Counted from the first letter of the stretch, positions 48,254 through 58,332 are shown. The stretch: DNA of 64,000 bases from Vibrio alfacsensis (GCF_003544875.1 NZ_CP032094.1:372001-436000); one strand, 5' to 3'. The notes: generated by a model not told the origin, from the letters alone. A program made the numbers and translations.

Positions 48254-49024
48254 ATGAAATTCTCGTCGTCAAAAATCTCACAAAGTCGTCGTCGATTCTT
48301 GCGCGATACCGCCCGTACTGCCGTAGGTGTTGGAGCGGCTGCGTGTGTACTGGGACTACAGTCGTTGCAAAGCCAAGCGAGAGAGACCAAAGGCGTCCCG
48401 ATTCGTCCCCCAGGTGCGTTGTCAGAGGGAGACTTTGAATCGGCGTGTATTCGATGTGGCTTGTGTGTTCAGGCTTGCCCTTACGATACGCTAAAACTCG
48501 CCACGTTACTTTCTCCCGTTGCGACAGGCTCTCCTTATTTTGCTGCACGTGATATTCCTTGTGAGATGTGCGAGGACATTCCTTGCGTGGTCGCTTGTCC
48601 AAGTGGCGCATTAGATCATGATTTAACAGACATTGATGATGCCAGGATGGGAACGGCGGTTCTGATTGACCACGAAACTTGTTTGAATTGGCAAGGGTTG
48701 CGCTGTGATGTTTGCTATCGCGTCTGCCCTTTGATTGATGAAGCCATCACCTTAGAGAATATTCGTAATGACCGCACTGGGTATCACGCAAAGTTGATCC
48801 CAACGGTTCATTCTGATGTTTGTACCGGCTGTGGTAAGTGTGAACAAGCTTGTGTGCTCGATGTTGCTGCTATCAAAGTCATCCCGACGGATCTAGCAAA
48901 AGGTAAGGTGGGCAGTCACTATAACTTTGGATGGCAGGAAATCGACAAGCCGCTAGAAAACGTTCTACCAGAAGAAAATCCAGTGCCTAGTGGTGCACTT
49001 GAATCGCTGAAAGGAGGTCGCTAA
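48254..49024 (+). CDS. napG: NapG-type ferredoxin, periplasmic electron carrier
   Basis: A 256-residue iron-sulfur protein with a Tat signal ([20 protein letters not shown]). Four cysteine clusters are visible: [45 protein letters not shown] and [14 protein letters not shown]. In NapG/MauM proteins these carry electrons from the membrane protein NapH toward a periplasmic reductase such as NapA. The stop overlaps the region just before napH (TAATG). No napA, napB, napC, napD or napF is in the window, so the pair is an orphan here. Confidence 0.93.
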   Translation: MKFSSSKISQSRRRFLRDTARTAVGVGAAACVLGLQSLQSQARETKGVPIRPPGALSEGDFESACIRCGLCVQACPYDTLKLATLLSPVATGSPYFAARDIPCEMCEDIPCVVACPSGALDHDLTDIDDARMGTAVLIDHETCLNWQGLRCDVCYRVCPLIDEAITLENIRNDRTGYHAKLIPTVHSDVCTGCGKCEQACVLDVAAIKVIPTDLAKGKVGSHYNFGWQEIDKPLENVLPEENPVPSGALESLKGGR

Positions 49025-49878
49025 TGGCCAAAAACTTAGCACAAGATGCGGGCAAGGAAGCGACGAAAAAGTTGGGCTGGTGGCAAGCGCATCGTTTTTT
49101 GATTTTGCGTCGATTGTGTCAATTAACCATTATTGCACTGTTCATGGCAGGGCCTACCTGGGGGATTTTACAGGGGAATTTATCTTCCAGCATGTTATTT
49201 AATACCATTCCTTTGAGCGATCCTTTGATTGTGTTGCAATCGCTCGCGACAGGACACATTCCGGAATTCAATGCTCTGCTCGGTGTCACTCTGGTCGCGT
49301 TGTTTTATGCCATTTTGGCCCCAAGAGCATTTTGTGCTTGGGTGTGTCCGCTCAATATCGTAACGGATGTTGCTGCGTGGTTGCGTAGAAAACTTAACCT
49401 TAAAGCGAGTTATAGATGGTCTCCGAATATTCGCTACTGGCTAATTCCCGCGTTAATGCTGGGTAGTGCAATTTCTGGCTCGATATTGTGGACGTGGCTT
49501 GATCCGGTTGCGGCTTTGCATAGAGGGTTAGTGTTTGGCATGGGGGCAGGTTGGGTGCTTATCTTGCTCGTGTTTATACTTGATCTGCTTTTAGTGGAAC
49601 ATGGATGGTGTGGCCATTTGTGTCCACTTGGTGCAACTTACGGCGTGATTGGCAGTAAGAGTTTACTGCGTATTACGGCGGTACAGCGAGAAAATTGCAC
49701 CAAGTGCATGGATTGTTTTTATGTTTGTCCCGAACCAGATATTTTGCGCCAGCCCTTAAAAGAGGGAGACCGACGCGTGATGGATCAAACGTGTATCAGC
49801 TGTGGGCGCTGCATTGATGTGTGCCCTGAACATGTCTTCAAATTTGAAAACCGACTCAAGGTTAAAAATATCAACTGA
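49024..49878 (+). CDS. napH: NapH-type membrane ferredoxin
   Basis: A 284-residue inner-membrane protein with four hydrophobic segments, the membrane CxxxCP motifs FCAWVCPLN and WCGHLCPLG, and two C-terminal 4Fe-4S sites (CTKCMDCFYVCPEPD and CISCGRCIDVCPEH). NapH proteins are thought to oxidise quinol and pass electrons to NapG. It is coupled to napG (the napG stop and this ATG overlap by one base). Confidence 0.93.
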   Translation: MAKNLAQDAGKEATKKLGWWQAHRFLILRRLCQLTIIALFMAGPTWGILQGNLSSSMLFNTIPLSDPLIVLQSLATGHIPEFNALLGVTLVALFYAILAPRAFCAWVCPLNIVTDVAAWLRRKLNLKASYRWSPNIRYWLIPALMLGSAISGSILWTWLDPVAALHRGLVFGMGAGWVLILLVFILDLLLVEHGWCGHLCPLGATYGVIGSKSLLRITAVQRENCTKCMDCFYVCPEPDILRQPLKEGDRRVMDQTCISCGRCIDVCPEHVFKFENRLKVKNIN

Positions 49879-49913
49879 CATCATTTGAGCGACGTAGCGC
49901 ACTTACTCGCGTA

Positions 49914-50071
49914 GAGAGTGATTCTAGCGGAGAGTTATCCATGCTGATAGCTCTCCATCCAGGTAGCTACTCAAACAGAAAGCTATATACGCAGAAAGCT
50001 ATTCATGCAAATGGCTATTCGTGCCAATAGCTATTCATGTAAATAGCAATTCATATAAATAGTTATGGCTT
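49914..50071. repeat. degenerate 16-bp tandem repeat array
   Basis: About ten units of 16 bp with a common form rATAGCTATTCATgya, for example 49994-50009, 50010-50025, 50026-50041 and 50042-50057. Units to the left (49946-49961, 49962-49977) are more diverged. The array fills the gap between two convergent genes and overlaps the last codons of the ArsC-ArsR gene. Confidence 0.8.
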
Positions 50072-50812
50072 AGCGTTCAATTGCGATGCTTTTAAGCGGG
50101 ATTTTTCTGCGTTAATAATTCCTGGATTACCTAATCTTACAGTCTGTAATAAATGCAGTATCCAAGTTGGTAACGATGGAGACAAGCGGTAGTGGATCCA
50201 CAAGCCGTCTCGTGAGTCTTTTAAGAAAGTGGTATCACGCAACAACGCAAGATGACGAGAAACCTTAGGCTGGCTCTCGTTGAGAGCATTTTTGAGATCA
50301 GTCACCGTTAGGTCATGCTCGTCACCCAATAGCATCAAAATCTTTAAGCGAAGCGGGTCACTGAGCAGTTTAAAGAAACTACTAGGGTCTACGTTCGCTG
50401 TGTTTTCGTCTTCATTCAATAGCAAGAACAAGTTAATGCGCTCGATGAGATCTTTTGCGGTCTTTTCAAATGGCTCTATGCCATCGAGAGGTTTTGGATC
50501 AAACAAGTTCCAGTGAATTTGATTAACTTCATCGGCAAATATCACGCACTCATCTTTGGCGTTATCGCATAAGGTAATAACAAAATCGTAGTGCTTGTCT
50601 TGGATGTCGGAGTAATCTTTGGAGTACAGGTCATTACTATTGATTGAACGTGCGTTGAGAACATCAAATACGCGTGGATCAATGTCACTTGGATTAACAC
50701 CAGCGCTGTCGGCATGAAAGCGTTCATTCGCCAAATGATTGAACAGTGCTTGAGCAAGCTGAGAGCGAGCAGAATTGCCAGTGCACAGGAAGAGAACTTG
50801 TTTTTTCATCAT
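50063..50812 (-). CDS. ArsC-type phosphatase/reductase fused to an ArsR-type HTH regulator
   Basis: A 249-residue fusion. Residues 1-135 are a low-molecular-weight phosphotyrosine phosphatase/arsenate reductase fold with the P-loop LFLCTGNSARSQLAQ (CxxxxxR) and the acidic DPKP loop. Residues 150-240 are an ArsR winged helix (FFKLLSDPLRLKILMLL, then QPKVSRHLALLRDTTFLKDSRDGLWIHYRL). The C-terminal metal-site cysteines typical of ArsR are not evident, so the phosphatase-like domain may be the sensor. It is divergent from an MFS permease, which it probably represses; arsenic is one possible inducer but is not shown. Confidence 0.85.
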   Translation of the reverse strand: MMKKQVLFLCTGNSARSQLAQALFNHLANERFHADSAGVNPSDIDPRVFDVLNARSINSNDLYSKDYSDIQDKHYDFVITLCDNAKDECVIFADEVNQIHWNLFDPKPLDGIEPFEKTAKDLIERINLFLLLNEDENTANVDPSSFFKLLSDPLRLKILMLLGDEHDLTVTDLKNALNESQPKVSRHLALLRDTTFLKDSRDGLWIHYRLSPSLPTWILHLLQTVRLGNPGIINAEKSRLKASQLNAKP

Positions 50813-51017
50813 GTCTGATATGTAGGATTATGGCAGCACTAAACAAACAGTATAACCTCGTAAAGGAAGATTAAGAAGCCAGTGCCGGGTTGATCTCCTA
50901 CAATTCGTTATATTCCCTTTAGTATGAACAGGATAAAACAGAGTTATTCGTTGGGATGGTAATGTGAATTTATCGTATTTAGGTTATTATTGCGCTCTAA
51001 TACCTTAAGGAAACGTT

Positions 51018-52199
51018 ATGAATACGGCATCTAAAAGTTGGAAGACGCCACAAAACTTCCTCTTACTTATCTCCATTATTGTTCCAATTGCATTCTCTAC
51101 ATGGATGGCATTGCTTAATAACTTTGTTATTGAAAAAGCCAACTTTGATGGGGCAGACATCGGCTTATTACAGAGTGTCCGTGAAATCCCTGGCTTTCTA
51201 GCGTTCACGGTGGTATTCGTTCTGCTGTTTATTCGAGAGCAACGTTTTATGTTGGTTTCTCTTGCGATGCTTACTCTAGGCACGGCATTAACCGGTTATT
51301 TCCCCACTTTGTTTGGTTTACTTCTGACCACGTTGTTAATGTCGACAGGCTTTCATTATTTTGAAACGCTCAAGCAATCGCTCTCTTTACAGTGGCTTTC
51401 TAAAGAAGAAGCACCAGAGATGTTAGGGAAGTTTATTTCTGTTGGCGCGCTCGCATCGTTAATCACTTATGGCGCCATTTGGGTATTGCTAGAGCAGTTT
51501 AAGTTAGAATTTAAAACGGTGTACTTACTCGCAGGTGGTATAGGTTTTGTTTTAATTATGGTGATGGCCTTTACGTTCCCGGAGTTTGAAACCAAAGTTC
51601 CTCAAAACAAGAAGCTTGTACTGCGTAAGCGATACTGGTTGTACTATGCATTAACTTTTATGAGTGGTGCGCGCCGCCAGATATTTACGGTATTTGCGGG
51701 CTTTCTAATGGTAGAGAAGTTTGGCTATTCTGCTGCCGATATTACCTTGTTGTTTTTAGTTAACTACCTATTTAACTTCTTATTTGCAAAACGAATTGGT
51801 CGTTTCATCGGTGCGGTCGGGGAGCGAAAAGCTCTGGTGTTTGAGTATGTCGGCTTAATCTTTGTTTTTGTGGGCTATGGCCTTGTGCAAACGGCGGAGT
51901 GGGCGGCGGCGCTGTACATCATTGACCACCTTTTCTTCGCGTTGGCGTTAGCAATAAAAACGTACTTCCAGAAAATTGCCGATCCTGCCGATATGGCATC
52001 GACTGCTGGTGTGGCATTTACCATTAATCACATTGCAGCGGTGGTCATTCCGGTGACCTTTGGTGTGATTTGGTTAGTGTCGCCGTCGAGTGTGTTTTAC
52101 ATAGGGGCAGGGATGGCTGCGATAAGTTTACTGCTTTCATTGAATATTCCGGCGAAGCCAGATGAGGGCAACGAAACACGTATATTGCGTTGGAGCTAA
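51018..52199 (+). CDS. MFS transporter, probable partner of the ArsC-ArsR regulator
   Basis: A 393-residue major facilitator protein with about 12 membrane helices. The loop between helices 2 and 3 contains IREQRFMLVSLAML, and the second half starts FMSGARRQIFTVFAGFLMVEKFG. It follows an aagga ribosome binding site. The divergent fusion regulator suggests export of an oxyanion or its organic form (an ArsJ-like role is possible), but no residue here fixes the substrate. Confidence 0.85.
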   Translation: MNTASKSWKTPQNFLLLISIIVPIAFSTWMALLNNFVIEKANFDGADIGLLQSVREIPGFLAFTVVFVLLFIREQRFMLVSLAMLTLGTALTGYFPTLFGLLLTTLLMSTGFHYFETLKQSLSLQWLSKEEAPEMLGKFISVGALASLITYGAIWVLLEQFKLEFKTVYLLAGGIGFVLIMVMAFTFPEFETKVPQNKKLVLRKRYWLYYALTFMSGARRQIFTVFAGFLMVEKFGYSAADITLLFLVNYLFNFLFAKRIGRFIGAVGERKALVFEYVGLIFVFVGYGLVQTAEWAAALYIIDHLFFALALAIKTYFQKIADPADMASTAGVAFTINHIAAVVIPVTFGVIWLVSPSSVFYIGAGMAAISLLLSLNIPAKPDEGNETRILRWS

Positions 52200-52235
52200 G
52201 TCATTTTATCAATAACATAACTGAATGTGAGATAT

Positions 52236-52266
52236 AAAAAATGGGACGCAGAGGCATCCCATTTTT
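52236..52266. terminator. terminator between the MFS gene and ecfT
   Basis: 10-bp stem aaaaatggga / tcccattttt with a short loop, placed between the convergent genes; useful in both directions. Confidence 0.88.
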
Positions 52267-52322
52267 GTTTTTGATAATGTGTTTTTTGACACTTAGCTTG
52301 CTGATATCTAGCTAATTGTGGC

Positions 52323-53162
52323 TTAGAACGGATACCAGAACAGCTGAGAATCCAACACGCGCTTGCTGATCGCCGCGACAACAATCACAGCAATGCCTAT
52401 CATGCACATCATATCTGCTTTAGTTAGCGGCTTTAAACTGTACCAAGTGCGTGATGAATGACGGCCAAAACCGCGTAACGTCATCGCATTTGAGATTTGA
52501 TCCGCGCGGTCTAGGCTTGAGAAAATCAAAGGACCAAGAATTTTCGCGACGTTCTTAATGCGAGTGAACAACGGTGCTTTCTTACTGAGCTCAACGCCAC
52601 GTGCTTGTTGAGCATGCATTATGTTAACAAAGTCCTTTTTCACTTCTGGCAAATAGCGCAATGTCAAACTGACCGCATAAGCGATTTTGTATGGTACGCC
52701 TAAGCGGTTTAAGCTTGCTGCAAACTCTGTCGGATGCGTCGTAAAGACGAACACAAGTGCAATCGGGAACATGCTGAAGTATTTTAAGGTAACTGTCACA
52801 AGATAGAACATGGTTTCTTGGGTGAGTGAGTAGTTACCTGGCAACGACAGCAGTACCGTAGTGGAGCCCATGTATTCAGAGCCTTGCTGCGGTGCCAATG
52901 CAAACATAAATAAGGCATTCATCATCAAGACGCTAGCTGTACCAATTAATAGCGGCTTGTATACGTGAAATGGCACCTTGGTCATCTTTAATAACCAAAG
53001 GCCAGTAACGATCAACACCGCAATGATGCGTAAATCAAAAGTGGTGAGTACAACCGTCACCCAAGCAATGAACATCAAAAACTTAGTAATGCCATTCAGT
53101 TGATGCAGTGGCGATTGGGTATCAATGTAGTTGATACCAAACTTCATCTTGTTGTCTTTCAT
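52323..53162 (-). CDS. ecfT: ECF transporter transmembrane subunit (EcfT/CbiQ family)
   Basis: A 279-residue membrane protein with five to six helices and the coupling signature ARG twice: QQARGVELSKKAP and, further on, the ATPase-contact region TLRGFGRHSSRTWY. It transmits ATP hydrolysis by the EcfA domains to the S component encoded upstream. Its start overlaps the end of the ATPase gene by four bases, so the three genes form one operon in the order S component, ATPase, EcfT. Confidence 0.9.
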   Translation of the reverse strand: MKDNKMKFGINYIDTQSPLHQLNGITKFLMFIAWVTVVLTTFDLRIIAVLIVTGLWLLKMTKVPFHVYKPLLIGTASVLMMNALFMFALAPQQGSEYMGSTTVLLSLPGNYSLTQETMFYLVTVTLKYFSMFPIALVFVFTTHPTEFAASLNRLGVPYKIAYAVSLTLRYLPEVKKDFVNIMHAQQARGVELSKKAPLFTRIKNVAKILGPLIFSSLDRADQISNAMTLRGFGRHSSRTWYSLKPLTKADMMCMIGIAVIVVAAISKRVLDSQLFWYPF

Positions 53163-54912
53163 GCCACTACGTTCTCAATGTGTTCATTCTCAACGCTTTT
53201 GCTAGAGAGCGTTGTTTTTGCTCGGTTGGCTTTCTCAGCATCAATAAAATGCAGCATAAAGCCGTTTGTGTTTTCGATGCCTAATTCAATGGCTAGGTCG
53301 TACAAGCTGGTTGTGGTTAGGTTCGCTTGCTCTAATAATGTTGGGTTACTGAATACCTGAGTCATGGGCGCATCGGCAATCAGTTTGCTGTCAGCGATCA
53401 CGATAGAGCGTGTGGTGTATTCCAATACCAAATGCATATCGTGAGAGATGATCATCACAGTAATACCCAATTCTCGATTCAGTCGCTCGATAAAGCTCAG
53501 CATCGAGGTATAGTTACGATAGTCTTGACCGGCTGTTGGTTCATCAAGAATGAGTAGTTCCGGCTCTAAAGCAAGAATCGAGGCAATCGTGACTCGCTTT
53601 TTCTGGCCATAACTTAATGCTTCAATCGGCCAGTGGCGATATTTGCTCAAACCACACAGCTCTAGTACTTCGAGAACTTTGCTTTGTACTTGTTGCTCAT
53701 CAACGCCACGATTGCGTAAGCCAAATGCGATCTCATCAAAAATCATGTGATGGGAGATCATATGATTGGGGTTTTGCATGACCACGCCAACCTTTTGGCT
53801 GCGTTCAAAAATGGTGAGCTCACTCAGATCTTGTCCATTCAGCATCATGGTGCCGTTGTCTGGCTCCACAACGCCCATAACAAGTTTTGTGATGGTAGAC
53901 TTACCAGACCCATTTTTGCCAAGGACGGAAATAAATTCACCGCGCTTTACGTTAAAACTCACACCTTCTAACGCATTTTTTTCACCGTCGTATGAGTAGG
54001 TGAGGTTGCGTACTTCAAGTAAAATGTCTGCTTGAGTATTTGATGAATAAGTTTGGGACGCTTCAAACCATGCATTAACGGTAGGTTTGTATTGTTCCAA
54101 CGGTAGTGTCGTCAGTTTAGATGGCTTTGTATCACACTCTACTGAACATCCAGCTGTTTTTAGGGCCGATAGATAAAGCGGTTCACGAATACCATACTCA
54201 GCAAGTAACGGTGATGCTAAGAGTTCATCTGGTGTTGTATCTGCAATGATTTCGCCACTTTCCATCAAGATGACACGGTCTACTGAGCGATGCAGCACAT
54301 CCTCAAGACGATGCTCGATGATGACGATGGTTTTGCCCGTTTCACGATGCAGGTCATCAATGATCTCGATGGTTTTTTTGCCGGTTTTCGGGTCAAGCGC
54401 GGCAAGTGGCTCATCGAACAGCAAAATATCGACGTCATCGACGAGAATACCCGCCAAAGAAACGCGCTGTTTTTGCCCACCAGAAAGATCGTGTGGGGAA
54501 CGTTGAAGCATCTGGTCTAAGTCGACCATTTTCGCCGTGGCTTTGACCAACGGGTACATGTCGATGTTAGACATCAGCTGGTTTTCCAATGCGAATGCGA
54601 TGTCTTCACCAATGCTTAATCCAACAAATTGGCTGTCAGTATCTTGAAGTACAGTGCCAACTTGCTCGGTATATTGGTGCATATCAAAAGGCGCAGTATC
54701 AAGACTGTTGATGGTCAATGAGCCTGTGACTTCCCCTTTGATTGCATGTGGAATCAGTCCGTTAAGACATTGGCCAAGGGTAGATTTCCCACTACCACTT
54801 GGACCGATGATGACGATTTTCTCTCCTTTCTCTATCCTTAGATTGATATTTTTAGCGTCGGTTTGTCCAGCGACTCATATCTAAAAGAGAAGTTAGAAAA
54901 TTCGATTGTCAT
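53159..54912 (-). pseudogene. ECF transporter double ATPase (EcfA1-EcfA2 fusion), one frameshift near its start
   Basis: A protein of about 583 residues with two ABC ATPase domains. The first domain has PSGSGKSTLG, LSGGQKQRVSLAG and LLFDEPLAALDPKTGK. The second has LGKNGSGKSTITKL, SYGQKKRVTIASI and LLILDEPTAGQDYRN. The first 21 codons (MTIEFSNFSFRYES...) are in another frame; one more A in the run at 54849-54853 gives TLKNINLRIEKGEK and an intact protein. It starts 6 bp after the S component stop. It powers vitamin uptake. Confidence 0.88.
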
Positions 54913-54918
54913 TCGACA

Positions 54919-55467
54919 TTAAGCCTCTGTTAAGTTGCGGCTTTGCTTGTTACGTTTGGCGACAGACTTAAGAATGAAGAAGCCAACAATTGCAATAAGA
55001 ATGCTGTTACCCACGGCAATGATAGACAGTTGGGTAAATACTTTAGTAAACGGTTCTGCGTACAAAATGGTATCTAGGAAAGCAGAGCAGCCATAACCAA
55101 ACACATTGCCTAATAGAGCAAGTATTACGAATAGCGCGAAATCTTTCATATTGAAATCACCTTTCTCTAGACGGTTGCGTGTGAGAGAAGGGAAAAGACC
55201 AATGATCAAACCGACAATGCCTGAGCCAAGTACCCATGTGAGCCAAACGCCCCAACCGGCGAATAAGTCCGTTACCCAGTGGCCGATGAAGCCGACTAAG
55301 AAACCCACTAGTGGGCCAAAGAGTACTGAGAACAGTGCCAAGACCGCCATTGCTGGTTTTAGCGTTGTGTTTGCAAACACTGGAATACCAAACATTGGTA
55401 GACCACCGATACCATAAAGGGCAGCACCGATTGCAATAACCACCACGGTTTTAGCAGAAAGATTCAT
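54919..55467 (-). CDS. ECF transporter S component (UPF0397 family)
   Basis: A 182-residue membrane protein with about six helices, beginning [22 protein letters not shown] and containing [30 protein letters not shown]. It matches the UPF0397 family, which databases often call a riboflavin-type ECF substrate-binding protein. The substrate is not proven by sequence. I looked for an FMN riboswitch in the 5' region and did not see one. First gene of the ECF operon. Confidence 0.85.
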   Translation of the reverse strand: MNLSAKTVVVIAIGAALYGIGGLPMFGIPVFANTTLKPAMAVLALFSVLFGPLVGFLVGFIGHWVTDLFAGWGVWLTWVLGSGIVGLIIGLFPSLTRNRLEKGDFNMKDFALFVILALLGNVFGYGCSAFLDTILYAEPFTKVFTQLSIIAVGNSILIAIVGFFILKSVAKRNKQSRNLTEA

Positions 55468-55775
55468 AGATAACCTCAGTTCATTGTCGATTTTAAAGAA
55501 CGTTAACTTGCGTTTTTATTGCGCTGATTGAGTGACATGGTGCTTAAACAATCAAGTCGCTTGTCGTTTGCTCTGTTTTTTCTTAAGGGAATGCGAGAAA
55601 TGGTCTGCGCATTCTATTTACTGGCTTAATTTGTTAGCAAGCATCAAAAATAAGGCGCGCATTATACAGAATATAAATGAAAGTGGGAATGCTATCTGTC
55701 TGGATGGCTAAAATGAAATCAGGGGCTGACTGTCAGCCCCTAGTTACACCTTTAAGTGCGGTTTTTTCCATCAAA
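55468..55775. other. intergenic with HlyD-gene terminator
   Basis: aggggctga / tcagcccct at 55721-55729 and 55733-55741 is the likely terminator of the minus-strand adaptor gene ending at 55776. The right-hand part carries the promoter of the ECF operon. No gene is seen. Confidence 0.6.
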
Positions 55776-56906
55776 TTAATGGTCTAGGTAAAGGTAGTTT
55801 TGCCAACTTTTCATGCGAATGAGGACTTTCCGCATGACTGAAACATGGGAGAAACTGTCTGAGTAGACGGCGACCTCAACGGCGGTCCCCATAGGTAGGT
55901 GGTATTTGGTTAGGTCATCGGTAATTTTCAATGTCACAAAGACGCGACCACTTGTGCGCAGAGCTTCTGTGCCTAGTAGAGAACCACGAGCTTGGAATTG
56001 ACTTTCACCAATCGCAGGTAGCACTTCAACCACTTCTCCTTTAAACACGTTACCAGGTAGAGCTCGGAACATAAACTCGGCTTCAAATCCAGGTTCAAGA
56101 CGTTGTAACGAGTTCTGACGGAAAGCTGCGGTGTAGAGTTTCTCTTCGGTATGAACGAACGTCATTACTGGCGCGAGAGGCAAAGGCACTGCCATAACTC
56201 CTGGGCGTAATGCCAATTGAGTCACATAACCGTCAGTTGGCGCTGTCACGACGGTTTGCTCAAGGTTGAACTCGGCTTTTCTTAGTTCTGCTAGTAATGA
56301 TGCAACTTGGGTATTCTCACCACCGACCTCAGAATCTAAGGCGATTTTCGCTTGATCTTGTTTTGACTCAGCCACTTCCAGTGCTGCTTGAGCCGCTTTA
56401 AAGGCTTGTCGACGCGTGTCGAGTTGTTGTTCAGTAAATGCACCACGGTCAAAGCCGCGCTTGTAACGGTCGAACTCACGTTGTGCTTTGTCTCTTTCCG
56501 CCAGTGCTTTTAGTACCGCAGCATCTGCTTCTTGTAAGCTTGACTCAAGCCCAAGTGCACCTTGACTTGCTTCTTTCACTTTTGCTCGAAGTTTATCCAC
56601 TTCCGCTTGAAATGGGATAGGATCGATTCGGAATAATATATCCCCTTTAGCTAGGGGCTGGTTTGGTTGAACAGGCACGTCGATAACACGACCTCGCACG
56701 CCCGACACGACAGGTGTTGTTGAGAACACTTGGTTACCAATTTGAGTGAACGGATGGTTATAGTTCATTAACAGGATAAGTGTACCAACTAACACGACAC
56801 CACCAAGAACAGCAGTAGGCACCGTCCATTTATTGAGTGGGATGTTGAAAACTTTAAAAATAGCGATACAAATCGCAGCGTAAGTAAGAACCAGTAGTAA
56901 ATCCAT
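55776..56906 (-). CDS. HlyD/EmrA-type membrane fusion protein (YiaV-like)
   Basis: A 376-residue periplasmic adaptor with two N-terminal hydrophobic segments (about residues 3-22 and 32-50), the biotinyl-lipoyl half-motif GRVIDVPVQPNQPLAKGDILFRIDP, a long alpha-hairpin (about residues 95-200) and the second half-motif TAPTDGYVTQLALRPG. Its start overlaps the stop region of the DUF3302 gene, a pair conserved as yiaW-yiaV. It probably serves a drug- or envelope-related export system whose pump is encoded elsewhere. Confidence 0.9.
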   Translation of the reverse strand: MDLLLVLTYAAICIAIFKVFNIPLNKWTVPTAVLGGVVLVGTLILLMNYNHPFTQIGNQVFSTTPVVSGVRGRVIDVPVQPNQPLAKGDILFRIDPIPFQAEVDKLRAKVKEASQGALGLESSLQEADAAVLKALAERDKAQREFDRYKRGFDRGAFTEQQLDTRRQAFKAAQAALEVAESKQDQAKIALDSEVGGENTQVASLLAELRKAEFNLEQTVVTAPTDGYVTQLALRPGVMAVPLPLAPVMTFVHTEEKLYTAAFRQNSLQRLEPGFEAEFMFRALPGNVFKGEVVEVLPAIGESQFQARGSLLGTEALRTSGRVFVTLKITDDLTKYHLPMGTAVEVAVYSDSFSHVSVMRKVLIRMKSWQNYLYLDH

Positions 56907-57277
56907 TATTGATCCTCCTTACCTTGTTCTTGTTGTGCTGTTTTTTGGCTTTTTAGTGTAGAGACTTCTTTTTTTAGCTCATTAACTTCATCAATAAGCT
57001 CTTCAAGGCGATGGTGAATATCATGGGTTTCTTGTTCAAGTTGTTTGAAACCCCAACCACGTTCTTTACGCCATAAGGTTGCCCATATCCATAGAAATGG
57101 CCATAGTGCGTGTAAAGTGAAAAGGCTGACCCAGCCAGCATAGTGAATTGCGTCTTGGTGAGGATGCTCGCGCTCTTTTGCTATTTCGTAAGGAATGTCG
57201 TGGATCACGATAATTCCGTAGAAGATAACTAAAGCAACGAATATAAGTAACCCAAGTGCAAAATAGTCTAGAAACAT
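56906..57277 (-). CDS. DUF3302 membrane protein (YiaW-like)
   Basis: A 123-residue inner-membrane protein with two hydrophobic helices (about residues 5-25 and 48-68), a conserved HDIPYEIAKEREHPHQDAIHYAGWVSLFTLHALWPFLWIWA core, and a charged C-terminal coiled coil. It shares one base with the adaptor gene downstream. Function unknown. Confidence 0.88.
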   Translation of the reverse strand: MFLDYFALGLLIFVALVIFYGIIVIHDIPYEIAKEREHPHQDAIHYAGWVSLFTLHALWPFLWIWATLWRKERGWGFKQLEQETHDIHHRLEELIDEVNELKKEVSTLKSQKTAQQEQGKEDQ

Positions 57278-57423
57278 CTTACTTCCCTGTGTTTGTTGCT
57301 AAATCGAAAAACTTACGTAAATTAACTGTTTAAGTATTTAGTAGAACCATAGTCTAATCAAGTTATTTGTATCTTAGGCCATGGTAATTGAGATATACGG
57401 CATGGAATACGAGGGAGTAGAGA

Positions 57424-58314
57424 GTGCTATATTCTGGTGAAATCGCTGCAATTTGTGCAGCGTTTGTTTGGGCTATTGCGACGTGGATATACAGCCAATT
57501 TAGTCATCGCTTTTCGGCAATGCAATTGAATATAGTGAAAGGCATTGTGGCTTGCGCCATGATGCTTGTTGTGATGCCTTTTTTACCCCAAGAGTTCCCA
57601 TCGGAAATAGAGCCGCTTCACTTAGCAGTGTTAGCGGTTTCTGGTGTTATAGGCATTGCGATTGGTGATTCTGCCTATTTCGCAGCATTAAAACGTATTG
57701 GGGCGAATAAAACGCTTTTACTGGAATCCCTTGCCCCCCCGTTGTCTGGCGTTCTCGCTCTCATTTTTTTAGGTTCAGAATTAACACTACAAAGCTGGCT
57801 TGGTGTCATCGTCACGACCGCAGCGGTGACTTTTGTTGTTTTTCAACCCTCTTCCTCGGGCGAGGCTACTTGCTGGAGTGGCATCGGATTCGGCCTTTTA
57901 GCCAGCGTATGTCAAGCGTCTGGTGTGGTCATTTCCCACTATGCATTAGTGGCCGGTGATTTACCGCCTTTGCTCGGCGCATTAATTCGGTTGAGTATTG
58001 GTGTATTGGCTGTCGCTCTGGTGATTAAATTTGTCGAACCCGAGCCATTTAATGGAATAAAACGACATGTTTCAGAGATGGGGGAAAAGGCGTTAAGGTG
58101 GCTATTGATGGCGATTTTTGTTGGAACATTTCTTGCGCTGTGGTTACAACAAGTCGCGCTTAAATACGCTAACCCCGCGATTGCACAAACGTTGATCGCC
58201 ACCAGTCCGCTTTTTATTTTGGTCATTTACATGCTCAAAGGTGAAAAGGTAGGGGGGAAGAGTATCGTTGGTACTTTAGTTGCTTTAGGCGGGATTTCGT
58301 TATTTTTCCTTTGA
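57424..58314 (+). CDS. EamA-family (DMT) transporter
   Basis: A 296-residue protein with ten membrane helices in two EamA repeats (residues 1-135 and 150-296). Conserved glycine/proline features include SGVIGIAIGDSAYFAALKRIGANKTLLLESLAPPLSGVLA and the matching C-terminal ANPAIAQTLIATSPLFILVIYMLKGEKV. These usually export metabolites; the substrate is unknown. The ATG (gtgct context) follows gagtagag. Confidence 0.9.
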   Translation: MLYSGEIAAICAAFVWAIATWIYSQFSHRFSAMQLNIVKGIVACAMMLVVMPFLPQEFPSEIEPLHLAVLAVSGVIGIAIGDSAYFAALKRIGANKTLLLESLAPPLSGVLALIFLGSELTLQSWLGVIVTTAAVTFVVFQPSSSGEATCWSGIGFGLLASVCQASGVVISHYALVAGDLPPLLGALIRLSIGVLAVALVIKFVEPEPFNGIKRHVSEMGEKALRWLLMAIFVGTFLALWLQQVALKYANPAIAQTLIATSPLFILVIYMLKGEKVGGKSIVGTLVALGGISLFFL

Positions 58315-58332
58315 GGTGTTCGCTCACACGAT

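Noticed and set aside
49914..50071. 16-bp repeat array as a CRISPR
   Set aside because: Units are contiguous with no unique spacers, are too short and too variable, and no cas gene is present.
55468..55700. FMN or other riboswitch in the leader of the ECF operon
   Set aside because: I could not find the conserved riboswitch core motifs in this leader by eye. A covariance-model search would be needed to reopen it.
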